Origin: Bacteroidia bacterium
GTDB taxonomy: Bacteria > Bacteroidota > Bacteroidia > Flavobacteriales > Flavobacteriaceae
DNA length: 64,000 nt
Assembly (NCBI GenBank): GCA_030428705.1
Contig: JAUIDI010000003.1
Location: 1-64,000, forward strand
Direction: 5' to 3'
Position 1 is the first letter of the stretch. Each line of letters opens with the position of its first letter. Made by a program: the position numbers and the translations under genes. Below the pieces are notes generated by a model. That model was not told where the DNA came from and searched no databases. It saw only the letters and a program-made list of their open reading frames with translations. This document shows positions 14,795 to 24,590 of this stretch, in pieces.

Positions 14795-17700
14795 ATGAAA
14801 ACTAAACCAAAGGAGCCTTGTCCTATAGGTATTAAGGCGCCCCTGCTACTCACCATGAAAATCTCCATCTTTTTCTTTACGATTCTTTCGTTCGGATTTA
14901 ATGTAGAAAAAGGATTTTCGCAAAACGAAAAAATCAAGTTCGATTCAGATGCCATGCTTTCTGTCGAGGAAGTCTTGGAAGTGGTCAAAAAACAGACGAA
15001 CCTTACGTTTATTTATAGATCTGACCTTTTTGATACATCTCCCATGGTACAGGTTAAAAAAGGAAGTATACGAGTGGGGGATTTGCTCGATAAGTGCGCC
15101 GAGTTGATCGGTTTTGATTTTGATTTCACCAAAAACGGGGCCTTTGTACTTAACAAGAAACCAAAAGCCGAAGAAAAAGAAGTCGTTCAGCAATCGGTTT
15201 CCGGAACGGTTTCCGATGAGGATGGCGTACCGCTCCCCGGGGCCAATATTGTCGAAAAAGGTACAACAAATGGGACACAGACCGATTTTGAAGGTAACTT
15301 TTCAATTTCCGTGTCGGATGAAAATGCGATACTCGAGGTAAGTTATATCGGGTTTGCAACAAAAGAGATTCCGTTAAACGGCCAGACCAGTTTGGCCATA
15401 ATGCTTGAAGAAAGTGCGGCAGGGCTTGAAGAGATAGTGGTCGTAGGATACGGAACACAAAAGAAATTGAACCTTACCGGTGCAGTTAGTACCGTTCAGG
15501 CAGAAGATCTAGAAAATAGGCCCATAACCAGTGCCAGTCAGGCTTTGCAGGGCATGCAGGGGGTCTATATCAATCAAGTAGGCGGACAACCCGGTCAGGA
15601 TGCGGCAACCATAAGGGTAAGAGGGGTCGGAACTTTGAACGATAATAATCCTTTGGTGCTGGTCAATGGTATTGAATTCTCCATAAATGACCTTAACCCC
15701 AATGACATCGAGAGTATAACAGTGCTCAAAGATGCCGCTTCTGCTGCCATTTATGGGTCCCGGGCTGCCAATGGAGTAGTTTTGGTGACTACAAAAAAAG
15801 GTTCTGAACAATCTGAAATCTCCTATAGCGGATCGGTGGGCGTGCAGAAGGTAATTTCGTTGCCCCGAGTGGTGAAAGACCCTATTCAATGGTTTGAGTT
15901 GTACTCTCAGGCACAGCGAAACTTTGGTACCAGTGAGGAAGCCTTGGTTTTCCCACAACCTTTGATAGATGAGTTTGAAGCAGGGATGCAGACCGACCCT
16001 TTTACCTATCCCAACAATGATTGGTATGATATCATGTTCGATCTTGCATTCATCCAAGAACACAATTTAAGGTTTACTGGAGGAAGCGAAAAGACTACAT
16101 ACGCTTTTTCCCTTGGATTATTGGATCAAGATGGTGTTCTGAGAGGAACCGATGCCAACCGGTATAATGCCAACCTTAATATCAATTCTGAATTGAAAAA
16201 AAATATTTCCATAGGGGCGAACATCAATTATTCCTATAAGACCTGGGACGAACCCGTAGTGGGTATACCAGAGGCCATGCAGATGATTTACAAGGCACAA
16301 TCCTACCATCCTACTTATTTGGAGGACGGCAACTATGGAATGAACTGGTTCGATATTCCCGGGCACCGCAGGTATCGCAACCCATTGGCCCTGACGGATG
16401 AAGGGGATGCCGATATCTACAATCAAAAATTGTTCTTGAACACCTTTGCAGAGATAAAACTTCCGTTCGACATTGTTTATAAAATGAATGTAGGTTTGAC
16501 TAACGAGAATCAAAGGCGAAAAATATTTACGCCACAGATTACGCTATATGATGCAAAAACAAAGGAACCCACCACTATTCAGGCCGGGGGGAATCCCTTT
16601 GTAACATTTCAAGGACAACAGCGGGGGGTTGACCAAAGAGATGATGAGTCCCAGACTTGGACCATTTTCAACACCCTAAATTGGAACAGGCAGTTCAATG
16701 AGACAACGGAATTGTCCCTTTTGTTGGGGACGAGTTATGAAAAGTTCAAAAACAGTTTTTTTACGGCTTCCAATGAGGGTTATCTTGGCAATGACCTGTT
16801 TGAGCTCAATGCAGGGAGTACCAATAATCAAGTATCGGGCAGAACGCTCGAATCGAGCTTGATTTCCTACTTTGGCCGTGCCAATTATGTGTTGAAGGGC
16901 AAGTATCTTTTAGAAGCAAATTTCCGATACGACGGTTCTTCCAGGTTTGCAGAAGGTAACAAATGGGGCTTTTTTCCATCCCTGTCGGCTGGCTGGCGGA
17001 TAAATGAGGAAAAATTCCTTCGCGATGTCGACTGGTTGGGACAGTTGAAGATTAGGGCCTCATGGGGTCAGTTGGGGAATGAAAGAATAGGGAATTTCCG
17101 TTATTTAGACCTCATTTCACCAGGCCAGGATTATATTTTTGGAGGCACCTTGAACCCGGGAACCGCCGTTCTGGTCGATAATGACGATCAGATTTCATGG
17201 GAGACAACGACCATTTCAAACATTGGTCTTGATGCCACATTTTTTACCGGCAAGCTTTCCACAAGCCTGGAGTACTTTATTAAGGAAACAGACGATGTTT
17301 TGAGGCCAGTGGGAATACCGGCACAGGTAGGAAGCCTTGGAGGACCGATTAGGAACATTGGAAAGGTGGAGAACAAGGGTGTTGAAATTGCCCTTGGCTA
17401 CCGCAATTTGACCAGAGATTTCAGATATGATGTATCGGGTAGCCTTACTTATATCTCGAACAAAGTCGTCAACCTTGATGGGGAAATTATTTTGGATGAT
17501 TTTTCCTCCGATGGCAGGGGGCCATTCAACATTACGCAGGAAGGACACCCGATCAATCAATTTCTATTGTATGAATCCGACGGACTCTTTCAATCCCAGG
17601 CAGAAATTGATGCCCATGCGTTCCAGGGGAATGACACCCGTCCAGGATATATTCGCTACAAAGATCTTGACAATAACGGTGTGATTGATCTAAATGATAG

Positions 17701-18208
17701 AAGACCCTTTGGGAATACGATCCCCAAATACACCTACTCCTTTAACATCAATCTGGGATATAAGAATTTTTCGTTGAATACTTTTTGGCAAGGAGTCGAA
17801 GATGTTCAGACTTACAATAAACACGTATCGGGAGTGCCTTTTTGGTTTGGGACTTCCCTACCCGTAGGATGGGCAAACGACTCTTGGAGTCCTGACAATC
17901 CGGATGCGAGTTTTCCACTTCTGATCAGATATCAGGATGCGCAGTCCACTTTGTTCAGGGGAAGTGATTATTGGCTTTTGGATGCCTCATACTTGAGATT
18001 GAAAAATATACAGCTGAAGTATGATTTTAGTTCAAACATGACTGAAAAACTGGGTTTAAAGAAACTTTCCCTGTTCTGTAATGCCCAGAATATCCTCACA
18101 TTCACTTCTCTAAAAGATTTTGACCCGGAAACGGAAATACTTGGGAACGACTTTTTCAATTATCCCTCGACCAAGATTTATACGTTCGGTTTAAATGTGT
18201 CATTTTAA
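14795..18208 (+). CDS. SusC-like TonB-dependent transporter with signalling domain
   Basis: This 1137-residue outer-membrane protein has an N-terminal signal sequence (hydrophobic stretch about 25-40). An STN domain follows (about 52-125, VEEVLEVVKKQTNLTFIY), then a carboxypeptidase-D-like beta domain (about 135-210). The plug starts near 215 (EEIVVVGYGTQKK), and the beta-barrel ends in the aromatic GLNVSF. The STN domain is what talks to FecR in regulated transporters, consistent with the upstream sigma/anti-sigma pair. The protein imports a ligand bound with SusD, whose gene starts 12 bases later. The substrate is not readable from sequence. Confidence 0.95.
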   Translation: MKTKPKEPCPIGIKAPLLLTMKISIFFFTILSFGFNVEKGFSQNEKIKFDSDAMLSVEEVLEVVKKQTNLTFIYRSDLFDTSPMVQVKKGSIRVGDLLDKCAELIGFDFDFTKNGAFVLNKKPKAEEKEVVQQSVSGTVSDEDGVPLPGANIVEKGTTNGTQTDFEGNFSISVSDENAILEVSYIGFATKEIPLNGQTSLAIMLEESAAGLEEIVVVGYGTQKKLNLTGAVSTVQAEDLENRPITSASQALQGMQGVYINQVGGQPGQDAATIRVRGVGTLNDNNPLVLVNGIEFSINDLNPNDIESITVLKDAASAAIYGSRAANGVVLVTTKKGSEQSEISYSGSVGVQKVISLPRVVKDPIQWFELYSQAQRNFGTSEEALVFPQPLIDEFEAGMQTDPFTYPNNDWYDIMFDLAFIQEHNLRFTGGSEKTTYAFSLGLLDQDGVLRGTDANRYNANLNINSELKKNISIGANINYSYKTWDEPVVGIPEAMQMIYKAQSYHPTYLEDGNYGMNWFDIPGHRRYRNPLALTDEGDADIYNQKLFLNTFAEIKLPFDIVYKMNVGLTNENQRRKIFTPQITLYDAKTKEPTTIQAGGNPFVTFQGQQRGVDQRDDESQTWTIFNTLNWNRQFNETTELSLLLGTSYEKFKNSFFTASNEGYLGNDLFELNAGSTNNQVSGRTLESSLISYFGRANYVLKGKYLLEANFRYDGSSRFAEGNKWGFFPSLSAGWRINEEKFLRDVDWLGQLKIRASWGQLGNERIGNFRYLDLISPGQDYIFGGTLNPGTAVLVDNDDQISWETTTISNIGLDATFFTGKLSTSLEYFIKETDDVLRPVGIPAQVGSLGGPIRNIGKVENKGVEIALGYRNLTRDFRYDVSGSLTYISNKVVNLDGEIILDDFSSDGRGPFNITQEGHPINQFLLYESDGLFQSQAEIDAHAFQGNDTRPGYIRYKDLDNNGVIDLNDRRPFGNTIPKYTYSFNINLGYKNFSLNTFWQGVEDVQTYNKHVSGVPFWFGTSLPVGWANDSWSPDNPDASFPLLIRYQDAQSTLFRGSDYWLLDASYLRLKNIQLKYDFSSNMTEKLGLKKLSLFCNAQNILTFTSLKDFDPETEILGNDFFNYPSTKIYTFGLNVSF

Positions 18209-18220
18209 AATTTGCAAACG

Positions 18221-19735
18221 ATGAAACGATATATATATACAATCAATTTTATTTTAATCCTGGGCCTGTTGTCCGGTTGCTCGAATGATTTATTGGTACT
18301 GGAACCGACAGATCAAAGTAGTGTGGAAACTTTTTGGACCTCTGAGGAAAATGCAACGTCAGCTTTGACCGGATGTTATGAATCTATGCTGGGACCCTAT
18401 TATGGCGAAGGTTCATGGCTTTTAAAGCTTGAAGACATGACCCCGAATTCATTTGAAATCGATGATGGGAGTGGGGCATCTTCTATTGCGAGGGGAAGCA
18501 ATAATCCTACACTTCCAATAGTTGGCACACGTTATTCAATATGTTACGAGGGAATCGGTAGGGCAAATACGTTCTTGGCGAACATAGATGAGGTTCCCAT
18601 GAGTGATGAATTGAAGGACCGGTACAAGGCAGAGGCAAGATTTCTTAGAGCGTTCTTTTATCACAATTTAGTGGAGTATTTCGGGGGCGTTCCCTTGATT
18701 TTGGACCCACCTGATAACAATACACAGGGAGAGTTGCCCAGGAATACAAAAGAAGAAGTACTTGATGTAATCTATAGTGATTTGGACGCCGCCGCCGCGG
18801 TCTTGCCTGTATCTTATTCGAACACTGATTTGGGAAGGGCAACAAGAGGGGCAGCCTTGGCATTAAAGGCAAGGGCCGCACTTTATAATCAAGATTGGTC
18901 CCAGGCAATTTCAGCGGCCCAGGCCGTTATCGATTTAGGGACCTATGATTTATTTCCTGACTACAGGGGTGTGTTTTTACTGGAGAACGAGCACAATGAA
19001 GAAGTGATTTTTGATGTTCAATATCAATTTCCCGATATTACTAACAACTACCATGAGCTGTTTCAACAGGGAAATGTGTTAAAAAGTTTGCCCGACGCTT
19101 ATTTGATGACAGATGGGGAGCCAAGCGATACTTCGCCACTATATGACCCTGACAATCCATACGAAAATAGGGATCCAAGACTCTCACAGACTTTGATTAC
19201 CATCGGTTCCATGTTCAACGGAGAACTGGTCACCGGGGATGAGCTTTTTGCCGATTTAACAGGTTTTGCCTATAAGAAATACACGTATTTTGTAGACGAT
19301 GACGTGAGAACCGCCCCTAGCCCGGGTCAATCGGAAATTAATCCGATATTGATACGATATGCCGAAGTTTTGCTGACATTGGCGGAAGCGGAGAACGAAC
19401 TCAATGGCCCCACGGCAATTGCTTATGGAGCTATCAATGCGGTTAGGGCACGGGCCTCGGTGGGGATGCCAGAAGTGACCCCCGGTTTGGGCAAGGAAGA
19501 ATTTAGGGAGACCGTACAATTAGAAAGAAGGGTCGAACTGGCAGGTGAGGGATTGTACTATCAGGATATGATAAGATGGCGTACCGCCGAAGTTGTTATG
19601 AACGAAGATGGATTGGACAAAGATGGCAATGTCATTGAACAACGTAGCTTCAATCCACAAAGGGATTACTTATGGCCGATTCCCGATAGGGAGGTCTTAC
19701 TTAATCCAAATTTGGAACAAAATCCCGGGTATTAA
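18221..19735 (+). CDS. SusD/RagB-like substrate-binding lipoprotein
   Basis: The protein has about 504 residues. The signal peptide ends in the lipobox LLSGC (Cys near residue 20), so it is a surface lipoprotein. The body has the TPR-rich SusD fold: the N-terminal part around residues 30-60 (LEPTDQSSVETFWTSEENA) and the C-terminal LWPIPDREVLLNPNLEQNPGY are typical. It caps the SusC barrel and captures the ligand. I chose ATG 18221, since it gives a clean signal peptide. Confidence 0.95.
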   Translation: MKRYIYTINFILILGLLSGCSNDLLVLEPTDQSSVETFWTSEENATSALTGCYESMLGPYYGEGSWLLKLEDMTPNSFEIDDGSGASSIARGSNNPTLPIVGTRYSICYEGIGRANTFLANIDEVPMSDELKDRYKAEARFLRAFFYHNLVEYFGGVPLILDPPDNNTQGELPRNTKEEVLDVIYSDLDAAAAVLPVSYSNTDLGRATRGAALALKARAALYNQDWSQAISAAQAVIDLGTYDLFPDYRGVFLLENEHNEEVIFDVQYQFPDITNNYHELFQQGNVLKSLPDAYLMTDGEPSDTSPLYDPDNPYENRDPRLSQTLITIGSMFNGELVTGDELFADLTGFAYKKYTYFVDDDVRTAPSPGQSEINPILIRYAEVLLTLAEAENELNGPTAIAYGAINAVRARASVGMPEVTPGLGKEEFRETVQLERRVELAGEGLYYQDMIRWRTAEVVMNEDGLDKDGNVIEQRSFNPQRDYLWPIPDREVLLNPNLEQNPGY

Positions 19736-19792
19736 TCGATAATTTTGAGGGTGAGGCCAACGATTGAAAAGGCCATTAATAGAATACTTAAT

Positions 19793-21193
19793 ATGATTAT
19801 GGTAAAAAAAATTCTTCGGAAATATTTAGAAGTTATCTTATTCTTGGCTCCATTCTTTCCATTTGCCCAAAGTCAGGTAGAGGGAAAACCTAATGTAATC
19901 GTCATTCTAACCGATGATCAAGGGTCCATCGACCTTAACAGTTATGGAGCTACCGATCTGTATACACCGAATATGGATCGCTTGGCAAAAGAGGGGGTTC
20001 GTTTTACCCAGTTTTATGCTGGGGCGCCCGTATGTTCCCCGTCCCGTGCGGCTCTTTTAACGGGCAAGACCAATCTTCGGGCAGGTTTGGAGGGCAATGT
20101 GCCGATACCGGAACGTGCCGACAAGACCGGAAAGCACGGTTTGCCGACCGAGCAGGTCACCATAGCAGAAATCCTAAAGGATAATGGATATTATACGGCC
20201 TTGATCGGAAAGTGGCATTTGGGCCATAGGGAACAAAATTTGCCCAATGCCCAAGGGTTCGATTATTTTTTTGGACATCAAAGGGGTTGTATCGATAACT
20301 ACTCGCATTTTTTTTACTGGGACGGTCCGAACAAGCATGATTTATATCGAAATTCGGAAGAAGTGGATTACTCCGGGGAGCATTTTTCCGATTTAATGAC
20401 AAAAGAAATAAAACAAGTCATTCACAATAAACAAGACCGACCCTTCTTCATCTACTGGGCATTCAACGCCCCGCACTACCCGTATCAAGGGACGACGAAA
20501 TGGTTGGAACATTACAAGGATTTACCAACCCCCAGAAAAGAGTATGCGGCCTTTGTTTCAAATACCGATGAAAAAATAGGGGAGGTACTTGACTATTTGG
20601 ACGAACAGAATCTAACCGAAAATACGATAGTAATTTTTCAATCGGACCATGGCCATTCCCGGGAGGAACGCGCTTTCTGGGGCGGTGGCAACGCAGGGCC
20701 ATATAGGGGAAGCAAGTTTAGTTTGTTTGAAGGCGGCATTCGAGTTCCTGCGATTATTCGCTATCCCAAGAAAATTCCTGCCAATGAAGTGAGAGACCAG
20801 GCATGTATGGAGATGGATTGGGTGCCGACGATTGCGGAACTGACAAATGCTACCGTAACCGATAAAATAGACGGTAAAAGTCTATTGCCTATTATACACG
20901 ACCAAAAAAAGGAATCGCTTCATGGGGAGATGTATTGGCAATTTGGAGCTTACGATGATCAAAAGGCCCAATGGGCCGTACGAAAGGGACCGTGGAAACT
21001 TATAGGAAATGTCAATGAACCTCTGGGAAAAGAAAAAGCCAAGGACTTACCTTCTTTGTTTCTGGTCAACCTGGAAAATGATATTTCGGAAAAAGACAAT
21101 AGGGCAAAATCGAATCCTGAAAAAAGGGATGAACTTTTGAGCCTGCATAAAGCTTGGTTAAGTTCAATTCAAGATGAAATGAATATTAAATAG
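19793..21193 (+). CDS. Exported sulfatase, formylglycine type
   Basis: The arylsulfatase-family protein (about 466 residues) has a signal peptide at residues 1-27. The metal-binding NVIVILTDDQG (around 34-44) and the activation site CSPSRAALLTG, with Cys81 to be converted to formylglycine, mark the active site; GKWHLGH and SDHGHS complete the metal and sulfate site. A maturase would be needed and none is in the window. The start is ATG 19793 or 19799; the longer TTG frame has no sense as a signal peptide. Position right after susD shows it acts on what SusCD brings in. Sulfated glycan is the likely substrate class. Confidence 0.92.
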   Translation: MIMVKKILRKYLEVILFLAPFFPFAQSQVEGKPNVIVILTDDQGSIDLNSYGATDLYTPNMDRLAKEGVRFTQFYAGAPVCSPSRAALLTGKTNLRAGLEGNVPIPERADKTGKHGLPTEQVTIAEILKDNGYYTALIGKWHLGHREQNLPNAQGFDYFFGHQRGCIDNYSHFFYWDGPNKHDLYRNSEEVDYSGEHFSDLMTKEIKQVIHNKQDRPFFIYWAFNAPHYPYQGTTKWLEHYKDLPTPRKEYAAFVSNTDEKIGEVLDYLDEQNLTENTIVIFQSDHGHSREERAFWGGGNAGPYRGSKFSLFEGGIRVPAIIRYPKKIPANEVRDQACMEMDWVPTIAELTNATVTDKIDGKSLLPIIHDQKKESLHGEMYWQFGAYDDQKAQWAVRKGPWKLIGNVNEPLGKEKAKDLPSLFLVNLENDISEKDNRAKSNPEKRDELLSLHKAWLSSIQDEMNIK

Positions 21194-21233
21194 TTTTAAA
21201 AGCTTGAGTTAGTTAGAGTTGAGTAGTTAGTTG

Positions 21234-21268
21234 AAAAGGAACAGAAGGAGACTTTTGTTCCTTTTTTT
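21234..21268 (+). terminator. Terminator after the sulfatase gene
   Basis: AAAAGGAACA and TGTTCCTTTTTTT pair around a 12-base loop and are followed by T. This ends the sigma-to-sulfatase run and makes the next gene a separate unit. Confidence 0.75.
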
Positions 21269-21425
21269 GATGATTATGAAGGAAAACATAGTGTTAACCC
21301 CTTCTCTAGAACCTTAATTTTCCAAATGATTCGCAAGATATTTTATTCTTAACGATAACATCTTTTTAGAAATTGGCTTTATAAGCCATATAAAACTACT
21401 TTAGGGGTCAGTAAATCAAACGAAA

Positions 21426-22835
21426 ATGAAACGACAGATTTTTTCAAGTGCCCTGTCCATGTTTTTGGCGACAATCGGTTTCGTGGCACATCAAGAACCT
21501 GTGTACGGGCAGGCGACACGAGAAGAAGGTCATGGGCATTCCCATTACATTGAACATGATACTATAATTTCCCACAAATTGATTTTTCCGTCGAAGACGC
21601 CTGACCGGGTCATAGCGAACCTGACGGCGGATCCGGCCCATAGCTTTGCAGTCAATTGGCGCACGAACCAGCAAGTGCAATCTGGAATTGTTGAAATCGC
21701 ATTGGCCACCGATGGCCCCGAGTTTTTATTGGGGGAAATACAAAAGGTAAAGGCAACATCGCAACAATTTGAAAACCAAAATAGCAGGGAACCTTTGGTC
21801 AAGGCCACTTTTCATTCCGCCGCCGTTTCAGACCTTAGCCCCAATACCACCTATGTCTACCGCGTGGGTAATGGTTCTGAAGAAGATGGTTATTGGAGCG
21901 AGTGGTTTCAATATACCACCACATCCGCCGATATTGAAAAGCCCTTTAGTTTCATCTATTTCGGTGATGCGCAGAACAGTGTAAAATCATTATGGTCAAG
22001 AGTTATTCGCAATTCGTACAGGCAATTTCCACATGTGGATTTTATGCTCCACGCGGGAGATTTGATTAACGACAGGGACGCCAATCTAGAATGGGGCGAA
22101 TGGTTTTATGCCGGAAGTTTTATACATGCCACTGTTCCGAGTATTATGACGCCGGGCAACCATGAGTATCGCGACGGGGTTTTGTCGGCATTGTGGAGGC
22201 CACAGTTCACGTTACCCGAAAATGGACCGATGGATGTTTTAAAGGAAACGTGTTATGCAATCGATTACCAAAATATGAAGTTGATTTCCATCGACGCCGA
22301 AGGTTTTGATGAGAATTTGGAGGCACGTGCCGCCCAAGTCAAATGGCTCGATTCCGTTTTGAGCAACAATACCAAAAAATGGACTACGGTAACCCTGCAC
22401 TATCCTATTTTTTCAACGGCCAAAGGCAGGGACAACAAAGAGCTGCGCAAGGGTTTGAAACCTTTGATGGACAAGTATAAGGTAGACCTAGTGCTGCAGG
22501 GGCACGACCATACCTATGCCAGAGGTTATGTTGAAAACGAGGGAAAAGGACTGACCGTGGTCAACGATGCCGGAACCATTTATGCAGTATCCGTTAGTGG
22601 ACCTAAAATGTACGAATCGAAAGACCAAGACTGGATGGTGCGCAGGGGGGAGTATACGCAACTTTTTCAGATTATCACCGTTTCAAAAGACACCATACAA
22701 TATGGGGCTTATACCCCGTTGGGGAGTCTTTACGATGCTTTCGAGCTGGTCAAGAAAAACGGTAAAAAACAGTTGATTAATAAAGTGCCCGATACCCCTG
22801 TTCGATTGCGAAAAGATTTTATCAAGAAGGAATAA
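21426..22835 (+). CDS. Purple acid phosphatase-like metallophosphoesterase
   Basis: This 469-residue exported protein has a signal peptide (1-28), a fibronectin-III-like N-terminal domain of purple acid phosphatases (about 55-160) and a calcineurin-like domain. All metal motifs are present: FGDAQ, HAGDLINDRD, GNHEY, LHYPIF and GHDHTYAR. The enzyme removes phosphate from esters outside the cytoplasm. It lies 230 bases behind the sulfatase on the same strand, after a terminator. A phosphatase with a sulfatase and SusCD suggests a substrate that carries both ester kinds, or a scavenging system for phosphate. Confidence 0.88.
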   Translation: MKRQIFSSALSMFLATIGFVAHQEPVYGQATREEGHGHSHYIEHDTIISHKLIFPSKTPDRVIANLTADPAHSFAVNWRTNQQVQSGIVEIALATDGPEFLLGEIQKVKATSQQFENQNSREPLVKATFHSAAVSDLSPNTTYVYRVGNGSEEDGYWSEWFQYTTTSADIEKPFSFIYFGDAQNSVKSLWSRVIRNSYRQFPHVDFMLHAGDLINDRDANLEWGEWFYAGSFIHATVPSIMTPGNHEYRDGVLSALWRPQFTLPENGPMDVLKETCYAIDYQNMKLISIDAEGFDENLEARAAQVKWLDSVLSNNTKKWTTVTLHYPIFSTAKGRDNKELRKGLKPLMDKYKVDLVLQGHDHTYARGYVENEGKGLTVVNDAGTIYAVSVSGPKMYESKDQDWMVRRGEYTQLFQIITVSKDTIQYGAYTPLGSLYDAFELVKKNGKKQLINKVPDTPVRLRKDFIKKE

Positions 22836-22854
22836 GGTTTTTCCAGTTTAGGGA

Positions 22855-24129
22855 TTAATAGGTCACTTTGAAAATACTTCCACCGAAATCATCGCAGACA
22901 TAGAGTGCGCCGTCCGGTCCCTCCGCCAATCCGCATGGTCGATGTTTTAAGGTATCGTCATCGGTCGGGTTTGCCAAATCGAATCCGGCGAAGTTGTCCA
23001 AGAAAATTTCCCAATCGCCATCAGGTTTTCCATTTTTAAACGGAACAAAGGCGATGAAAAATCCTTTTTTGAGTTCTTTACTTTGGTTGTGAAATGCGAT
23101 GAAGGCTCCATTTTTATATTTTTCCGGAAACATATTCCCGGTATAAAAAAGCACATCGTTCGGACCCAAGTGCGCTGGGAAACCCACGAGCGGTTCCACA
23201 AATTTTTCGGTACTTTCCTTCTCGCCGTCACCGCCGTATTCGGGGGCGAGCACTCTTTTGTTTTTCTGATGGTCGTAATAGGTCGAGGGCCAGCCTGCAT
23301 TATCGTTTTCCTTTATTTCATAAAAGGTTTCGGCCGGTAGTTCGTCATTTTGTTTTTGGGTATACAGATCGGGATAAAAATTGCTAAGCCCTCCACGGCC
23401 ATGATCGGTGGCGAACAGCGAATTGGTCTGATGGTTCCAGGTGATGCCTACGGCATTTTTTAAACCTGTCGCATAGCGGGTTCCATCGGAATAGGTTTGA
23501 TCCGGTTTATTGGTTTTGAATTTCCAGATACCTCCTGCGGAATCCAATATAGTGCAAGGTATCATACCCGCCTCGGCTTCATTGTCCCTGCAGGCATCGT
23601 TCCAAGAGCCAACGGTCACATAAAGGTTGTCACTGCCATCGATGGTAAAAGGCTTGGCATTGTCACGTCCCATATCGATAAGTCCGGAGACTATTTTTTC
23701 CGGGTTTTCCGTATCGATAATTTCCTGATCGGCGTTGAATTTATAGCGATACACCTCCGAATTTGACGATGCATACAAATAATCGTCTTGGGCCAATATG
23801 CCCGTTCCCGGTACTTCGGCAAATTCCTGCTGCTGGTCCATAGTACCGTCTTTGTCGGTGTCACGCAGCAAAATAATGCTCTTGCCATCTTTTAATACGG
23901 ACCGGTTCGCGTAGATATCCCCGTTCTTGGTCACTGTCAAATGCCGTACGGCTCCAAGATCCTTACCGATTTCTTCTACCGAAAACCCTTCTGGAGCCTT
24001 TAAAATAGTAGTATTGACAGGTGGTTTTACCTCCTTTTTCGGTTCATTTTTACAGTTTGTGAAAAATGAAACCATTATCAGGGTGGAAGCAAATAACATC
24101 AGGTTATGTTTGGCAAATACGGTTTTCAT
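22855..24129 (-). CDS. PQQ-dependent sugar dehydrogenase-like lipoprotein
   Basis: The 424-residue protein begins with a signal peptide and lipobox (SFFTNC, Cys near residue 26). It continues as a six-bladed beta-propeller of the soluble glucose/sorbosone dehydrogenase family: LTVTKNGDIYANRS, GLKNAVGITWNHQTNSLFATDHGRG and RPCGLAEGPDGALYVCDDFGGSIFKV are characteristic. It would oxidise sugars or aldoses in the periplasm with PQQ, or serve as a binding propeller if cofactor residues are lost. It converges with the phosphatase gene, only 20 bases apart. Confidence 0.82.
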   Translation of the reverse strand: MKTVFAKHNLMLFASTLIMVSFFTNCKNEPKKEVKPPVNTTILKAPEGFSVEEIGKDLGAVRHLTVTKNGDIYANRSVLKDGKSIILLRDTDKDGTMDQQQEFAEVPGTGILAQDDYLYASSNSEVYRYKFNADQEIIDTENPEKIVSGLIDMGRDNAKPFTIDGSDNLYVTVGSWNDACRDNEAEAGMIPCTILDSAGGIWKFKTNKPDQTYSDGTRYATGLKNAVGITWNHQTNSLFATDHGRGGLSNFYPDLYTQKQNDELPAETFYEIKENDNAGWPSTYYDHQKNKRVLAPEYGGDGEKESTEKFVEPLVGFPAHLGPNDVLFYTGNMFPEKYKNGAFIAFHNQSKELKKGFFIAFVPFKNGKPDGDWEIFLDNFAGFDLANPTDDDTLKHRPCGLAEGPDGALYVCDDFGGSIFKVTY

Positions 24130-24227
24130 AAGATGGTTTTTAGTATGTTGGCAAGACCTAAAGGTACGGTATCAAGGGATTAGATGGACAACAAAAAACA
24201 AAATTGTACTATGAAGTTAAGAACGGA

Positions 24228-24321
24228 TCATTTTAAGCTTTTCTTTGACATAAAATAAGTGCCGATTCCCGTTGCGACAAAAGCATATCTCCAATATCCA
24301 AAACTTAAAATGATTATAATT
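24228..24321 (-). pseudogene. C-terminal remnant of a second APC permease
   Basis: Read on the minus strand the frame ends with AFVATGIGTYFMSKKSLK and a stop. The intact permease 270 bases to the right ends LFVATGVTTYFMSKKKS. The match continues weakly upstream and then the frame is closed by a stop. It is the tail of a paralogue whose body has been lost; the other end of such a gene is found at 27160-27211. Confidence 0.75.
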
Positions 24322-24411
24322 CACTCAATGCGAAGCATTGAAAGACGACCTACGAAAGGGTTGCGTAAAAATTGAAATGAGGTTTCGTGAAATAATCCGT
24401 CTTGTGATGAA

Positions 24412-24439
24412 TTCGATCCCGATAACTATCGGGATCGAA
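24412..24439. repeat. 28-bp REP-like palindrome
   Basis: The inner part CCCGATAACTATCGGG is flanked by matching TTCGAT/ATCGAA, giving 13-bp arms around an AC centre. Such palindromes are common between genes in flavobacteria and can act as bidirectional terminators. Confidence 0.6.
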
Positions 24440-24590
24440 GAAGTCAGTGATTATTTAGAAAGCGAATGCTAATTTTAGCAACGGTTTCGTCAGTCTAGCT
24501 TTTTTGTTTCTTTTTCAGCGATGGAAAAAGAAAGGAATAAATAAAAAGTGACCAAGAGAAATCAATAACTCAGAACTTTGATTTTGAACA

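Larger units (their letters stand above)
24130..24590. other. 461-bp interval with repeats and permease debris
   Basis: Holds the C-terminal debris of a second permease (24228-24321), a 28-bp palindrome (24412-24439), and a region near 24505-24535 with a C-TTTTTC/GAAAAAG hairpin. No intact gene was found. Confidence 0.6.

Noticed and set aside
14945-15458. Antisense frames within susC
   Set aside because: They lie opposite an undoubted gene and carry biased, low-information sequence.
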